Position numbers and translations under genes: made by a program | Shown: positions 9,837 through 21,210 of the stretch, one piece after another | Position numbering within the stretch: the stretch's first letter is position 1 | Layout of the letters: each line of letters starts with the position of its first letter | Source: Aurifilum marmelostoma | Lineage: Eukaryota > Ascomycota > Sordariomycetes > Diaporthales > Cryphonectriaceae | Length of the DNA stretch: 64,000 nucleotides | Assembly (NCBI GenBank): GCA_027559495.1 | Contig: JAMXSV010000003.1 | Coordinates: 3,596,001 to 3,660,000, forward strand | Reading direction: 5' to 3' | Notes under the pieces: generated by a model | What the model was told of the DNA's origin: nothing | The model's input: the letters and a program-made list of their open reading frames with translations, nothing else | Database searches by the model: none

Positions 9837-11437
9837 TCAATAATTTCTCCGACTAGCAAACTGCATCACAGCATCATCCACATCAAAAACAGCCAGCACG
9901 TTCTTCAAGAACGCATCCCCCAGGACGAATGGCCCGTCCTCGCTGGTCCCAATGGCCGTCGTACACAGCCCGCTCAATGGGTCCTGCGAATCCTGCAGAA
10001 TGAGGTCTTTCGGGTTCAGCCAGAACGACGTGTTGTCGATGACAACGGCCAGACGGGGTGGTACAGCGTCGCAGGTGGTGAGATAGCTGCCGTAGACAAA
10101 ATCGTACTCCGCGGCGGGCTCGAAAGCGCCATTGATGACTTCTGCTAAATCTGTGCTTGCGGTGTCAGAGAAGGTGCTTAGATTATACCATAGGTTGTGT
10201 GCCCTTTTGATGGGGATGATTGTAGCTTGATATTTGTATGGTCCAGAGGTCAACTACCTACCGAATGGAAGATAAATGAGAGTAGTGCCCGAGTCGACTA
10301 TGTAAGGTATCTTCCTGCTATCGGTCGAGGTGCCAAAGATCCAGCCATCTGGGATGATGGTGTAGAAAGAGTACTGATATGCTGTAATATCATCATTCGC
10401 GATACTCGTCTGTCGTAAATTGGGCCGAGGACATTAGTGCCAAGTCTCATCAGAGAGGATCCATGTCGCTGCGCAACATGTTTATGCAGCACACCGAGAC
10501 ATTTACTTACGATAATGATATCCGTCATACCCATAGTGGAATAATCTACGCCAACAAGATCGTCTGGAACCCCACCGAAGGCGAGAGCCCCACCGGAAGA
10601 AGCATTCCTGCTGATAGCCAGGCTGAAATAATTATCCACCAGGCCCTGATCGACCATGGTATTGAATATGGGCGCGTACTCAACCCTAAAGTACGAACTA
10701 TGGTCACCAAACGGGCCTGTGAAGACATCAGTGATGGAAGGATACGCCAATCCCAAGACACCGCTCGTCATATTGTTTCCATCCCATACGGTGTCGTTGG
10801 CCAGGGCCACGGTCTGATTCCTGACAGAGACGCCGGCGATGTCAACATCCATGTATCCAACGGGGCCCTGCACGACTTCTCCGCCTCCATACTCGATGTA
10901 GAGGTGCTCATTCGGAATGACACCTCCTGTAAACCCCCCAGTATATGTGGCTCCAAAGAAACAGCCGCCGTACCAGGGTGTGCAGTTTGCCCTTGTGCTG
11001 ATGGCCCATGTGTCCGAGCTGCCTGTGTCAAGCTGTAGGATGAGACTCTGCTTGTTGAACACGACATCTACGCCATAAGTTGACCCGTATGCGGTGATGG
11101 ATGTGACGTTTTCGTAGCCGCGGCCGTGCTTGCGTCGAAGGCTGCTAAGGATGGCGGTGACCGACATTTTCCCAGATTTGGCGCCGTGATACTTGTGGAT
11201 CATGGTCCAATTGGCCGTCTTCTTGAAGCGGTCTTTGCATCTCTTTTCGGACGTTGTCTTCGATACGGCTGAGACGACTTGACTATACGTGATACTGGGG
11301 AAGGGGGGACGCAGTGTGGCATCTAGAGTGTCCTGGGGTATTGGTTCCAGTCGGTGCTGAGAGGACGACTTTTTCGCCACAGTGAGGGAGGTGAAGAGTG
11401 CTGAGATTATCAACTTGCTGCATATTTGGTGTAACAT
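9837..11437 (-). CDS. Secreted pepsin-type aspartic protease (family A1)
   Basis: Endopeptidase of 462 residues, exons 10511-11437, 10262-10409 and 9837-10150. Donors GTAAGT and GTAGGT with acceptors ACAG restore frame. A signal peptide (MLHQICSKLIISALFTSLTVA) leads a roughly 100-residue basic propeptide. The first catalytic motif DTGSSDTW is near residue 137, the flap Tyr lies in the YIEYGGGEVV region, and the second catalytic motif VDSGTTLIYLP is near residue 348, made only after the first splice. Several N-x-S/T sites suggest glycosylation. The C-terminus QFASRRNY has no obvious GPI signal, so it is probably free and extracellular. Family members act at acid pH. A TATATA element lies upstream at 11551-11556. 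The + strand frame over exon 1 is a shadow. Confidence 0.92.
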
Positions 11438-13626
11438 GATGAAAAAAGTCTGCGCTGCTCAAGCAGGAAATATACTCGGCGTATTACATGTGTCAACTGA
11501 AAAGTATGAGGATCAGTTTTCCAAGACCACAGAAGGATCCATCTCTATATATGTGAGCACCTTGACGGGTTAGCAAGAAGATCGGTCAGAATACCTTGTG
11601 ATAGGCTGGGTGAGATCACGGTAAACATGCTGGGGCTCCCGGTGCCTCCTGTGATGTTTGAATAAAATAGTCATGTCCGCATAGGCGAGAAGTACACGGA
11701 GACGGCAAGGATCGGGGTAGTCGGTCACTGGATGGTATGATCTTATACGACGGCAAGAAATCACAGGGCCTTTGTTGGTAGGTCATAAAGCTCTAGTGGA
11801 ACGATACAGGAACGCTTGTACTTGAAGGTGAAGAGTATGGTGGCGGCGAGTTGTGTTTGGCAGTTCACACAAGGTTCCAACTGATATCTCCATTTGCGCT
11901 CAATGAAAGCCCATCATTGCCTGAATGGCATCAAGGGTGTATCAATCTCGTCAAATATTTGATTGAAATTCAACACAGCACAGTAAGTCTGGATTGGATA
12001 GTGAGTAATCAATGCAGCCGGAGGATCCAAACAAGAGGGGAGGAAATGGCGACGCAGCGGAACAACCGACCTGCGGTAGGAAGTGGGATACAGCCTTCCT
12101 CTCTCACCTACACACACCCAGTCTTCCGGTGCTTGTATGGTGACTCGTAACAATGAACAGTCGCAAGAATGCAGCACAGCATCACCTGTCAGCCGCGGGT
12201 GTTTGTGCTTCCATAGAAGCGATCAAACCCCGCTACTTGACCGCTTCGATGGCTTGCCAGCTTCCTCGAGGGCATGGGTACCTTGAACTAAGCACGAGAT
12301 GAGAATCTCTTCAGTGACAATGCCATCTAAGCCTGGAATAGGTGCCTGTCAATTAAAGAGGATTTCACTAGTATGGCGCATGCTGATTAACGTGGAACCT
12401 ATAAGGGCGCGGCATCTTCAGACGGCACAGACCGCAATGCTCGCAGATTCGACCAGGTCGACTAAGATACCTTAATTTGAAGAAGAAAAAAAAAAAAAAA
12501 ACAGTGGCACAAGCACTAGCAGGACACCGAGGAATTCGAGTTGGATGTTACAAAGAGCAAGCGCTCAGGAATGACACCCTCGCACGACGGCCCGTTATGT
12601 ACCACTGGCAGCGGTCCAACCCTCGCCTGTAGTTGCTTGACTGGTCTAGTCATCACTCGCTCTACCTTTTGTAAGCCTACATTGTCAGACGGTAACATTC
12701 GCTGTTGGGAAGCACGAGGGAAGGCGAAAAAAGGAGGAGGTTTTCGGGGGATGTGGGCAGAATCGGTATGTGTCCCTTTGTTCATTAATCAATTATTTTT
12801 TTTTATCATTTCTTCTGGGTCGGTTTATTAACCTTCTTCTCTCTTTGATCCCTCCGAGAGACCCGGCGTCGGCGTCATCTGGTTCCGCTGGTTGGTGGCA
12901 AGTGGACGACGATGTTAATCACATGCTCTTGTCCAAGAATCCTGCGCGGAAAGTGACAAAATTACCTGCAAGCACTGTTGTTGCTGGCAATATCCGCGCG
13001 GGTCGATTCCGCTGCCTCTACTGGGAGCTAAAGGAGCCAGCAACAGAGGAACGGGGCCCAGTGTGGGCCGCCCGCGAGCCACTGTTCCAGGGAGAGCCCA
13101 ACAAATCATCCTGCATAATCGTTTCACCTGCCAGAGCCCAACCATTCCCACCCAACAACGGCTTATCGCCGAGGCTGACAAGCAGAGCAGGGGATGCTGA
13201 ACCTGTCTAAGAAAAATAGGGTACAACGTGACGGGCGATCCTCTTCTGCAGGATCCATCGTCTAAAATTCCATTCCGGGTCCTCCCAAAGTTCTGCGGCA
13301 AAGACCACGTAGGCCTCGCTCGAGGAGCCAAGTCAACCAAGGCTTGGACAAGCACCGACTACTGACTTAGCCTAGGGATGCTTTCCGGTCCCTGTCGGCT
13401 TCGGTGGCTGCTGTAGTAGAGTAATCCACGTCGTGCATATTGTAATCTTGTGATCCCAACATGCCAGCAAGCCTCGGCTCATCATCATCCAACCACACGT
13501 ACACGCATCCCCAAACCATCTGAATCTCTGGACGAAGAGGATCAACGACAACAACAAAAATATCATACTGCACAGACTTGAGTTACCACAGAATCACAGA
13601 CAATAAACACACATTAGATCACAGCC
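11438..13626. other. Intergenic region, no supported gene
   Basis: About 2.2 kb between divergent genes. It holds a poly-A run at 12486-12500 and T-rich stretches around 12795. Frames of up to 146 codons lack ATG support, codon bias or domains. Promoters for the protease (-) and the DUF829 gene (+) should lie at the ends. Confidence 0.6.
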
Positions 13627-14658
13627 ATGGCTTCCAGCGTGCCAGCTTCTACTGCTGTCGGTGGCGCCAGAGAGGATCCTCTGTCCAGCTTTACGAGGAT
13701 CTCCAAGGTAGTCTATCTCTACCGGCCCAGCACGAACCGAAACCCTTCGGGATCATCCTCCCTCTGCGCATCACCCAAGCTCATCCTTGTCGGGGGATGG
13801 ATGGACGCCCGCGAGCCTCACCTGGCAAAGTACACCGCCAAGCTCCAGGCGCTGTTTCCGGCCTCGCCCATCCTCCTGATCCGGAGCTTCAGGTACCACT
13901 TCACCGGCCGACGCTTTCCAGGCGAGATCGAGCCAGCTGTGCCCCTCATCCGGTCCATCCTGGGGGCCGCGGCAGAGGCAACAGCAAAGGATAAATTTGA
14001 TGACCAAGAGGACGACAAGGACGATGTTGTCATCGTCGATAGCAGCAGCAGCCCCAGCAGCAGCAGAAAGACAGGCAGCAGTAGGCGCCCCGAGCTGCTC
14101 ATACATGTCTTTTCCAACGGCGGCGCGTCGATGCTCAGCCAGCTCTATGACCTGTACAGGCAGTCCGCTGCTACCGAGGAGGGTACAGGCCGCAGCGATC
14201 CTGCCGCCGCCGTCCTCCCTCCTCATGTGACTGTTTTCGACTCCGGGCCTGGCCTCTTCCACTTCTGGCGCAGCGTCACCGCCTTCTCGCTGGCTGTGGC
14301 CAGACGCAACTTCATCGTCAGGCTGTTTGTGAAGTCTCTCATCATCTGTCTCTGTGCCTTCGACTGGGTGCTGTCTGTGGCCAGGAGGCGTCCCGGGTTC
14401 CTGACCAGCATGTGGCTCTCGCACAACGATGTGACCAAAAACGGCAACGAGATCCGGCGGGTGTACCTCTACAGCAAGGAGGACCAGCTTGTGGACTACA
14501 GGGATGTCGAGGAGCATGCGGCACAGGCTCGGATTCGAGGGTATCAGGTTCAGCTGGAGGAGTTTGAGGGGACTCCTCATGTTGCTCATGTGAGAGGTAA
14601 TGAGCAGCGATATTGGGGCATATTGAAGGACACCTGGGATGCTGGGATCGCGGAGTAG
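13627..14658 (+). CDS. DUF829/TMEM53-family alpha/beta-hydrolase-like protein
   Basis: Single exon, 343 residues. The N-terminal strand LILVGGWMDA followed by HLAKYTAKLQALFP and PILLIRS is the hallmark of the DUF829 family (TMEM53; the fungal PaxU-like proteins belong here). HVFSNGGASMLSQLYDLY resembles a hydrolase nucleophile elbow (S-N-G-G) and a late HVAHVRGNEQRYW contains the conserved C-terminal His. An acidic, Ser-rich insert (about residues 122-155, DDQEDDKDD then a poly-Ser stretch) is a likely disordered loop. One hydrophobic segment (FVKSLIICLCAFDWVLSVA) may touch a membrane. Biochemical activity of the family is poorly known; PaxU is linked to indole-diterpene clusters, but no such cluster genes are here, so a housekeeping role is more likely. 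ATG 13627 has the context AGCCATGG. Confidence 0.85.
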   Translation: MASSVPASTAVGGAREDPLSSFTRISKVVYLYRPSTNRNPSGSSSLCASPKLILVGGWMDAREPHLAKYTAKLQALFPASPILLIRSFRYHFTGRRFPGEIEPAVPLIRSILGAAAEATAKDKFDDQEDDKDDVVIVDSSSSPSSSRKTGSSRRPELLIHVFSNGGASMLSQLYDLYRQSAATEEGTGRSDPAAAVLPPHVTVFDSGPGLFHFWRSVTAFSLAVARRNFIVRLFVKSLIICLCAFDWVLSVARRRPGFLTSMWLSHNDVTKNGNEIRRVYLYSKEDQLVDYRDVEEHAAQARIRGYQVQLEEFEGTPHVAHVRGNEQRYWGILKDTWDAGIAE

Positions 14659-14952
14659 ACAAGGAAAAGTAAACAGACAGACCTACGCAGGAATATAGAT
14701 GTGATCAATGTATGCTGGAATTTTAGACCGTTTTGAGGGAACTGAAATGAAAAGAAAATCTTCAACTCGCTGATGCTTAAAATCCATCCATCCATCTCTG
14801 TTGCGGCCGGCTCTTTATGCATCTTTGCTATTCAAATTCGTGTAATCGTTGTAGTCGTCATGTAAAAAGTCATCGCTATCCCTCCTTGTAAAACTGTTCT
14901 CTTTGCTCCTCGAAGCGAAAGATCCATCTGTCAACGGGAGAACCGAGATTCA
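14659..14952. other. Convergent 3' intergenic region
   Basis: Short gap between converging genes at 14658 (+) and 14953 (-); nothing recognised. Confidence 0.6.
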
Positions 14953-15288
14953 TCACCGCACCCTCCTCCTCTTACTTGTCCCATGGCCCGAACTGCTTCC
15001 ACCACCCCCACCTCCTTTTCCTCCTGACCCTCCCCCACTTGATGGTCCTCCTCCCGAGCCGGACGCGACAAGCTCATCACCGTTTCCCTCCGTCGTTCCC
15101 ATGGCGGCGCTGCAAGGACCACACTCTAAGGCCGGGTCGTGCTGGTCGTAGTTGACGCCCTTGTGACAGTCCCCGAAGCAACCGTTGTTCTTGGCCTCGA
15201 GACAGGAGACGCGCTGCTCGAGCTCGGGGATGGTGTAGTAGGCGCCGCATCGTATGCATTTGCCGCTGAAGATTACCATGCGGCACAT
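14953..15288 (-). CDS. Small cysteine-rich protein with Gly linker and basic tail
   Basis: Single exon, 111 residues, ATG at 15288 and TGA at 14953. The first 60 residues carry C2, C11, C14, C29, C37, C41, C56 and C59 with H42 and H50; CIRC and CGPC form two CxxC knuckles, so two zinc sites are plausible. This half reads as a conserved fungal hypothetical (core SCLEAKNNGCFGDC). The second half is low complexity: a Gly/Ser stretch (about residues 78-104) and a final KRRRVR that could act as a nuclear signal. There is no signal peptide, so it is not a secreted effector type. Function unknown. The + strand frames here are shadows. Confidence 0.75.
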   Translation of the reverse strand: MCRMVIFSGKCIRCGAYYTIPELEQRVSCLEAKNNGCFGDCHKGVNYDQHDPALECGPCSAAMGTTEGNGDELVASGSGGGPSSGGGSGGKGGGGGGSSSGHGTSKRRRVR

Positions 15289-16879
15289 GGTCGGTGGCAG
15301 TGTTGTCTGTTTAAAGCTTGCTGTTTCCTATCCTTCCTTTTAGTGTTGTTCTTATGGGCTTTGTTCGTCTTCGGCAGCTTCCTCGAGTGGAAGGGAGGAA
15401 GTCGGTGTTGTTCTCGTGGCTATTAAATCAACTCTAGTCGACGTTGCCCGTGACAGCTCCGAGATAATAGATCTGTCTGGCGAAAACAACCAAAGTTCTG
15501 AAAGACAAGCAGGCGTGATTACGTATGTATGGTGTGGGAGGGAGGAGGAAGTTGTTTTCGTGTGTAGGCAACGTGGTTTCGGCGTGTGTTTATGTATGTA
15601 CGTCCTGGGGATCGGTAGGGCTTCAGAGCTGGCGGTTATGACAATAAATGGGCGTCTGGGCCCTGTAGGAGTACAAAGAGGGTTACCGACTCTCTGGTTC
15701 GAGAATAAGATGTGCCGAGATGGGGGGTGGGGTGATCCAGAGTGCTGGGAATGGGAGGCAAAGTTTCAGGGAGGCGACACAGACTTGCTGTTATGTGCGG
15801 GTACAGGCAAGGAAATTATATTCTTTTTTTGGCCTCTGGCCCCTCTTATTCGTCTTGATTTCCCCCTTCCCTCTTCCAGGGAAGAAAAAAGAGAGAGACA
15901 GGTCATAGACGGTCGACACACCAGAAAAAGAGATAAGAAAAGGTCTGGACGGTGGAAAGATATGGCCCTACCAGACTCTTCTCCTTCTTTCTCACGCAAT
16001 ATTATATCTCAATTAGGAAGGAAATTCCCAAAGCGCAGCCGTGTCCATGAGGTTAGCCTGCAATCATACCAGCACTTTTGGGGGGAATTTGGGCCCGAGG
16101 AGATACTCGACTTCGAGATCGTCTTCTGTGGACCTTCTAGCTCGCGAGCTAAAATCCCAAAATTGAGATTAAAAAAAAAAGAGAGAGAGAGAGGGTGGGA
16201 ACATTAGACCCTTTGCACCCTTTTAGGAAGGGGAGGGGTCCCTTTGTTCACCACTCGGCCGATCATCTGCTTAGGTCCTTAGGTCCAAATGCAGATCCCG
16301 TTCTATTTGTTTTGCATAGTGCGTTTCGTAAGCAGTCTGTGCTGGGACCACATGGGCTCCTTGTCTGCAAATTATCCTCCATGCAAAGGACAAGAAGCGG
16401 AAGGGGGGGTGGAAAAGCAAGGAGAGAGGGGCCAAGGGAGAAGAAGCAGAGGAGAGGAGATGGGCCGGGGGCCGTGTGCGTGTGTGTGACCTGTTTGTGG
16501 TCCTTTTCCCTCCTCTCAAAAGACAAATCATCCCTCGTCAAACTAAGTTGTGGTCTCTTCCCCCAAAGATTGGGACGATGCCATGTTGTCTCAGCCGGAC
16601 CCAACCCTCTGGGAACGCCATGGACCAGGGCCTGAGGCAAATCAAGGCTGCGTTGTGGCTTCTTGTCAAGGCCGGCGGTGAACCTTGAAAGTGGCGTGCG
16701 TCGTGTGGGTAAGCACAAGCGGGCCAGCCGGCGATCTGAACTTGTTTTTTTTCTCTTCCCTTCAGAGGCGCCCGTGGAGCCCACATCGGTCGCAACCACG
16801 TACCGTTTCGAGACAGAGAGGACACTACAGTACTTGGATCCTTCAAGCCAAAGAGACCCTCTTGCGTCAGACGGTTACA

Positions 16880-16913
<34 letters not shown>

Positions 16914-16970
16914 ACACACACACACACACACACACTATCTCTCTCTCTCTCTCTCTCTCTCTCCCTCTCT
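16880..16970 (+). repeat. Compound (CA)n-(TC)n microsatellite
   Basis: A CA tract at 16880-16935, interrupted once by GA, passes directly into a CT/TC tract at 16937-16970. Frames such as poly-His/Thr or poly-Ser/Leu here are artefacts. Confidence 0.95.
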
Positions 16971-18537
16971 CACGTGTGTGCCGACCTCGTGGCGCTCCTC
17001 TGGCCCAGCGAGAACCGAGGAGGGTGGGTGGGAGGGAAATGAAAAGGGCAGTCTTGTCCTCCCTCCCTTCCCGATCCACTGGGGCCAGCAATGTCTTGCA
17101 TGCATATGCCGCTATCCTCAACCAAGGCAAGAGCATCATCACCCGCCCGCCTTCTTGGGGTTCCCGGGAATCTGGGAAGGATTCTATGGATCCCGCCTCC
17201 CTCAATGTTGTTGTGTGTCGTCTTTCCCGTCTCTCTCTCCCTGGATACCTGTTGCCGCACATGAGTATGCATTAATATGCGCAACACGCACGCGGGCAGG
17301 CAGGCACCTTTGTGGATTGCTACGTACAGTATAGACTGGCTGTCTCTCTCGGAACTGGGAGTGGGAGAGTCAAAGAAACGAGGTAATGTTCTCAGAAAGA
17401 AGGCATCACAATCTATGTCGGCAAAATGGGGAGGGTCCTCTCGTCTTTCACGTTGTTACCTTGCCCTGTGGAAACCCATACACCGACTGATGCATGATCC
17501 TACGGCTTTTGTCACCATTTCGAATCCCTTTGTCCTAACTTCCGGGATTTGTTCGCCCTTGAGCACTCAAAGATAAGGGAGGAAGGGCCCGTATCACTTC
17601 AGAAAATCCGAGATTGCTCAAGGGGACCCGAAAGAAGAAGGGCTAGAGTCAGCTATTTGATTTCGTCAGCTCGTCTTCAGCAAGACGGCGGGTCCAGCCG
17701 ATCCCGCGCACCAATAGAGAAAACAGGATGAAGAAGCAAAAGCACAGTGAGACCACGACGATCTGCAAGTATTACTCCATCAAGAAGGAATCAATAGGGG
17801 CATGGCACGTACATAGTACTTCTTTTTTTTTCCTCCCTCGGCTGGCTAGACTTTCTTGTTGCAGATCCCCATCCACCCAAGCACGAAGTACAGCAGTGGG
17901 TATCACGGGGTCACAAGGGACCGTCCCAAAGTACTCTTGGCGGTAATGCTCCTCTCCACCCCCCCCCCTCTTCCCCTTCCAGCTCTGGTAAAGTTACTAC
18001 GGAGCAAGGCGAAAGTATACGCTCATGCAAAGGAGGCCCAGTCACCTCAACGACAAGCTGGCCGGGCAATCCGGAGACGAAAGGGGACCTTGACAAAACC
18101 CGCATCAACCACCCCCTCCGGCCGTATTTATCCGTCTCATCATATTCATGACGAGGATATTCTTATTTTAATTCCTTGGCGGGTCTTTTGTTTGACCCCT
18201 CCCCTCGCTCCGGCTCTCTGAACTACCCCAAATAAATCCAGCTGGGGAAAGAATACCCTCTGTACACGTTGTCGTCCTGCAACCATCCTTTAGTCTGAAA
18301 CAATGGACCCGAGGCTCTGGGTAGTGGAGCATCAATACTGTTCCCCCCCTCCCCCTCTCCCGCAATGGATCCAGCGTGCCGGGACAGGGCCCAGTAAATG
18401 AGTCACAAGCAGGGTTTCTAGCGTGCACAAATATTGTACCATCAACGCCATCGGTTGCGAAGGAAGACGGGATGTGGTGGTACATGGCGCGCTGCCATTT
18501 GTCACGGTACGGCCTCGGTGGAGCAGATGGTAAATGT

Positions 18538-18555
18538 CTGTGTGTGTGTGTGTGT
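18538..18555 (+). repeat. (TG)n microsatellite
   Basis: Short TG tract upstream of nothing identifiable, in the 3' flank of the fucosidase gene. Confidence 0.85.
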
Positions 18556-18741
18556 TGTGTGCTGTTTTCGCATTAGCCGGTTCTCAGCTACTATATACTG
18601 GAGTGAAATATTCACCCGAAGATCCATTTCTCCTGCATGAATACATTAATGCTACCCTACTACATAGTATGCGAGGACCTCCCCCAGTAAGGCCGGCTCA
18701 GTTTCCAACGAGGGGCACAAGACACGAGAATCATCAATTAA

Positions 18742-21210
18742 TTATGCCGAATAGGCAATCTTAAACACCCAGCAGTACTCCTCCCCGGCCAGGGCCTCAG
18801 CACCGACCGCGATAGCAAGGTACCCCTCCTCCGACGTCTTCCAGGCCAGGCTGTCATTCGTCGTCCCGTTGGCACCACCACCCACCATGGACACCACGTC
18901 CCCTTCGAGGACGGGCAACGTTGCGTTGACCCACACGTATCCATCCTCGTCACTAATCATTGGCTTGTCCAAAAACAGAATGTAGAAGGCGTCGTCCGTC
19001 TGGGTGAAGCGCACCTCCTGCGGGCTGGCGATCTGCGTCTGCACGAACCAGTACGTCGTGTTGAACACGGCCTCTGCATGGGCGTGGATCCACCGCCCAG
19101 CCTCTCGCAGGTGGGCCGCCTCCGTCTCGTCCACGGTGCCGTCCCTTCTGGGTCCGATGTCCAGCAGGAAGTTTCCATTCTTGGCGACAATGTCCACCAG
19201 GGTGTAGATGATGGTCGATGCGTTCATGTAAGAGGCAGAGGGCGTCTGGGCGTTGAACCCATAACTATACGGGTCCATGCCCTGGTTCGACTCCCACTTG
19301 TGCCTCTGGGCCGACGAGTAAGTCGTGTACTCGGGGGTCTCAAAGTCTGCAGCCTGGGCCACGCCGCACCTGCTGTTCATGACCACCTGGCGGTCCTCGG
19401 AGCGAGCCCAGTTCCACCAGCTGGAGGCGAACTCGGCCGTCTTGTTGGCCGTGCCGCAGTCGCACCACATGATATCAGAGCCGTACTTGTAGGCCAGAGT
19501 CTCCATCTGCGGAAACTGCAGGTCCTCGATGAAGTCGCCAATCTCCAGCCTGCCTGTGTATGGCTCGGTCAGGTTCGTGAAGGGGTTGGTGGCCAGCATG
19601 CCCAGCCAGTTGGTCGAGCCGACCGTGTCGAACTGGGAGAAGCCATAAGGCCCAAAGTCTGGGTTGTACCACTCCGGCAGGGAGAAGTACGTCCCTCGTT
19701 TGAGGTGAGGCTGATACTCCGCCGACGCGTCAAACAGCTCCTGCACAATGTCACGACGGGGGCCGTAGTGCAGCGAGGACCGGTTTGTCGTCGAGCCCGT
19801 GTCGAACAGGGCTAGGCCGTCGTGGTGTTTGGTCGTCAGCACAAAGTATTTGGCCCCCGCGTCGGCAAACAGGTCTACCCACTCCTTTGGGTCCCAAGCA
19901 GAGGCGGTGAAGCTGACAAAGCCGTCATCATAGTCCCAGTCAGGGCCAAAGGTGTCGAGGCGGTACTCGAGACAGTCGCTCTTGTCGCTGCCAAACTGGT
20001 CGTTGTTGGAATACCACCAGAACCACTCGGCATACGTTTCATTGGGGGCGACGCCGCCGTAAGCTGGCACCGAGTACGCGCCCCAGTGGATCATGATTCC
20101 AAATTTCCCGTTGTCGAACCACTCAGGCGACTCATGCTTGCCGAGGCTGCTCAGATCCGTCGTGAAATCCTCGAGGCCAAAATTGAGGTTGGCTAAAGTC
20201 GTCGATGAGGCCACTGTCTGGTTGAGGATGCTCTCTTCAGATGACAACACGACATCAACAGAAGTGCCGTTGGCTGATCCAGACACGCCAATCTGGACAC
20301 GCTTCTGGTCACCAGGACACAGCCTCTTCAGAGAAGCCGTCTCCTCTGTCTTCACCCCAAGGCCGCCTGCCAGGGACACAGTCACGCCCGACCCGGCCAG
20401 ACACTCGATGCCCGCGTTGTTGAGCGTGATCTCGACCACCTGGTTGCCCGCCTCGGTCCACTTCTGCGTCGGGCGCACGTCCTGGACCTCGATGGACGGA
20501 CCGGCAGAGACACCAGCAGCCTCGCCGCCCATCCACACGGACATGGAGAAGATATGGACCCTTCCCACGGTTGCATTGTTGGCCACAGGCAGCCGCACGG
20601 CCTCTAAGGTCTTCGTCGGGTCGAGGCTCCCGGTGAACTCAAAGATCTGGCTGGTGTTCCAATCCTTGCCTTCGGGCGTCCAGGTAAAAGGGCTGATGAT
20701 CTCGCCGTGTGTGATGGTCAGGAAGGTGAAGAATGACAGCGCGCGCAGCTCGGCCAGGGCCTCGGTCCCGTCTGAGTAGATGTACGTCATGTTATACGAG
20801 ACGATGGCGTCACGCAGGTCATTGGCGACGAGCATATTGAGACTGAAAGGCCTTTTGCCGGTATCATTGCTGGGGATCGGGATGGTCTGGCCCTCGCAGA
20901 TGAGGTTGTCCGGCTTGGACGGGCCCGTGTAGCTTGGGAAATTGTACCGGATCCCTGTCAGGCCCGATGTGTAGACGCCGTCTGGCGCGAGGTCGTTCAG
21001 CGGCGGGTAGGACCGATTGTACGTGGTGTCAAAGGTGGTCTCGTTGGGATAGCTCCCAAAGGCCTTGTGGTTGAAGTAGGACGTCAGGTCAACAGCCTGT
21101 ACCGACGACGGCTGCTGCTCTTTGTAGCCCAGCGCAAGGCTGCCCAGGCAGAGGAGGGCGCTGGCCACACGGCAGCACACGCCCACTCTTGTTGTCGTCG
21201 TCATCATCAT
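18742..21210 (-). CDS. Secreted GH29 alpha-L-fucosidase
   Basis: Single exon, 822 residues. A signal peptide (hydrophobic stretch VASALLCLGSLALG) leads about 340 residues of uncharacterised, beta-rich N-terminal sequence, then the GH29 catalytic barrel from about residue 360: WFDNGKFGIMIHWGAYSVPA, TTKHHDGLALFDT, and the nucleophile Asp584 in IMWCDCGTANK. The later GNFLLDIGPRRDGTVD is another conserved GH29 block. A short C-terminal beta domain follows. Many N-x-S/T sites fit a glycosylated extracellular enzyme. GH29 enzymes release alpha-L-fucose from xyloglucan side chains, glycans or similar substrates by a retaining mechanism. The N-terminal extension is long for the family and is its odd feature. 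Start chosen at the first of three ATGs before the signal peptide. Confidence 0.92.
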   Translation of the reverse strand: MMMTTTTRVGVCCRVASALLCLGSLALGYKEQQPSSVQAVDLTSYFNHKAFGSYPNETTFDTTYNRSYPPLNDLAPDGVYTSGLTGIRYNFPSYTGPSKPDNLICEGQTIPIPSNDTGKRPFSLNMLVANDLRDAIVSYNMTYIYSDGTEALAELRALSFFTFLTITHGEIISPFTWTPEGKDWNTSQIFEFTGSLDPTKTLEAVRLPVANNATVGRVHIFSMSVWMGGEAAGVSAGPSIEVQDVRPTQKWTEAGNQVVEITLNNAGIECLAGSGVTVSLAGGLGVKTEETASLKRLCPGDQKRVQIGVSGSANGTSVDVVLSSEESILNQTVASSTTLANLNFGLEDFTTDLSSLGKHESPEWFDNGKFGIMIHWGAYSVPAYGGVAPNETYAEWFWWYSNNDQFGSDKSDCLEYRLDTFGPDWDYDDGFVSFTASAWDPKEWVDLFADAGAKYFVLTTKHHDGLALFDTGSTTNRSSLHYGPRRDIVQELFDASAEYQPHLKRGTYFSLPEWYNPDFGPYGFSQFDTVGSTNWLGMLATNPFTNLTEPYTGRLEIGDFIEDLQFPQMETLAYKYGSDIMWCDCGTANKTAEFASSWWNWARSEDRQVVMNSRCGVAQAADFETPEYTTYSSAQRHKWESNQGMDPYSYGFNAQTPSASYMNASTIIYTLVDIVAKNGNFLLDIGPRRDGTVDETEAAHLREAGRWIHAHAEAVFNTTYWFVQTQIASPQEVRFTQTDDAFYILFLDKPMISDEDGYVWVNATLPVLEGDVVSMVGGGANGTTNDSLAWKTSEEGYLAIAVGAEALAGEEYCWVFKIAYSA

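Larger units (their letters stand above)
15289..18741. other. Long intergenic region with simple repeats, no supported gene
   Basis: About 3.4 kb. A 263-codon + frame (15416-16207) begins at a GTG, has no domain and ends in low complexity, so it is rejected. The region contains GA-, CT- and G-rich tracts, the compound CA/TC repeat at 16880-16970 and a TG repeat at 18538-18555. Confidence 0.65.

Noticed and set aside
10463..11038. 191-codon + frame opposite the aspartic protease
   Set aside because: Antisense of protease exon 1, whose catalytic motifs are on the minus strand.
12770..13210. 146-codon + frame
   Set aside because: Starts at a non-ATG codon in T-rich DNA; no domain.
15416..16207. 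263-codon + frame
   Set aside because: Begins at GTG, no conserved motif, ends in a poly-purine repeat.
16663..17334. Frames with poly-His/Thr and poly-Ser/Leu
   Set aside because: Created by the CA/TC microsatellite.
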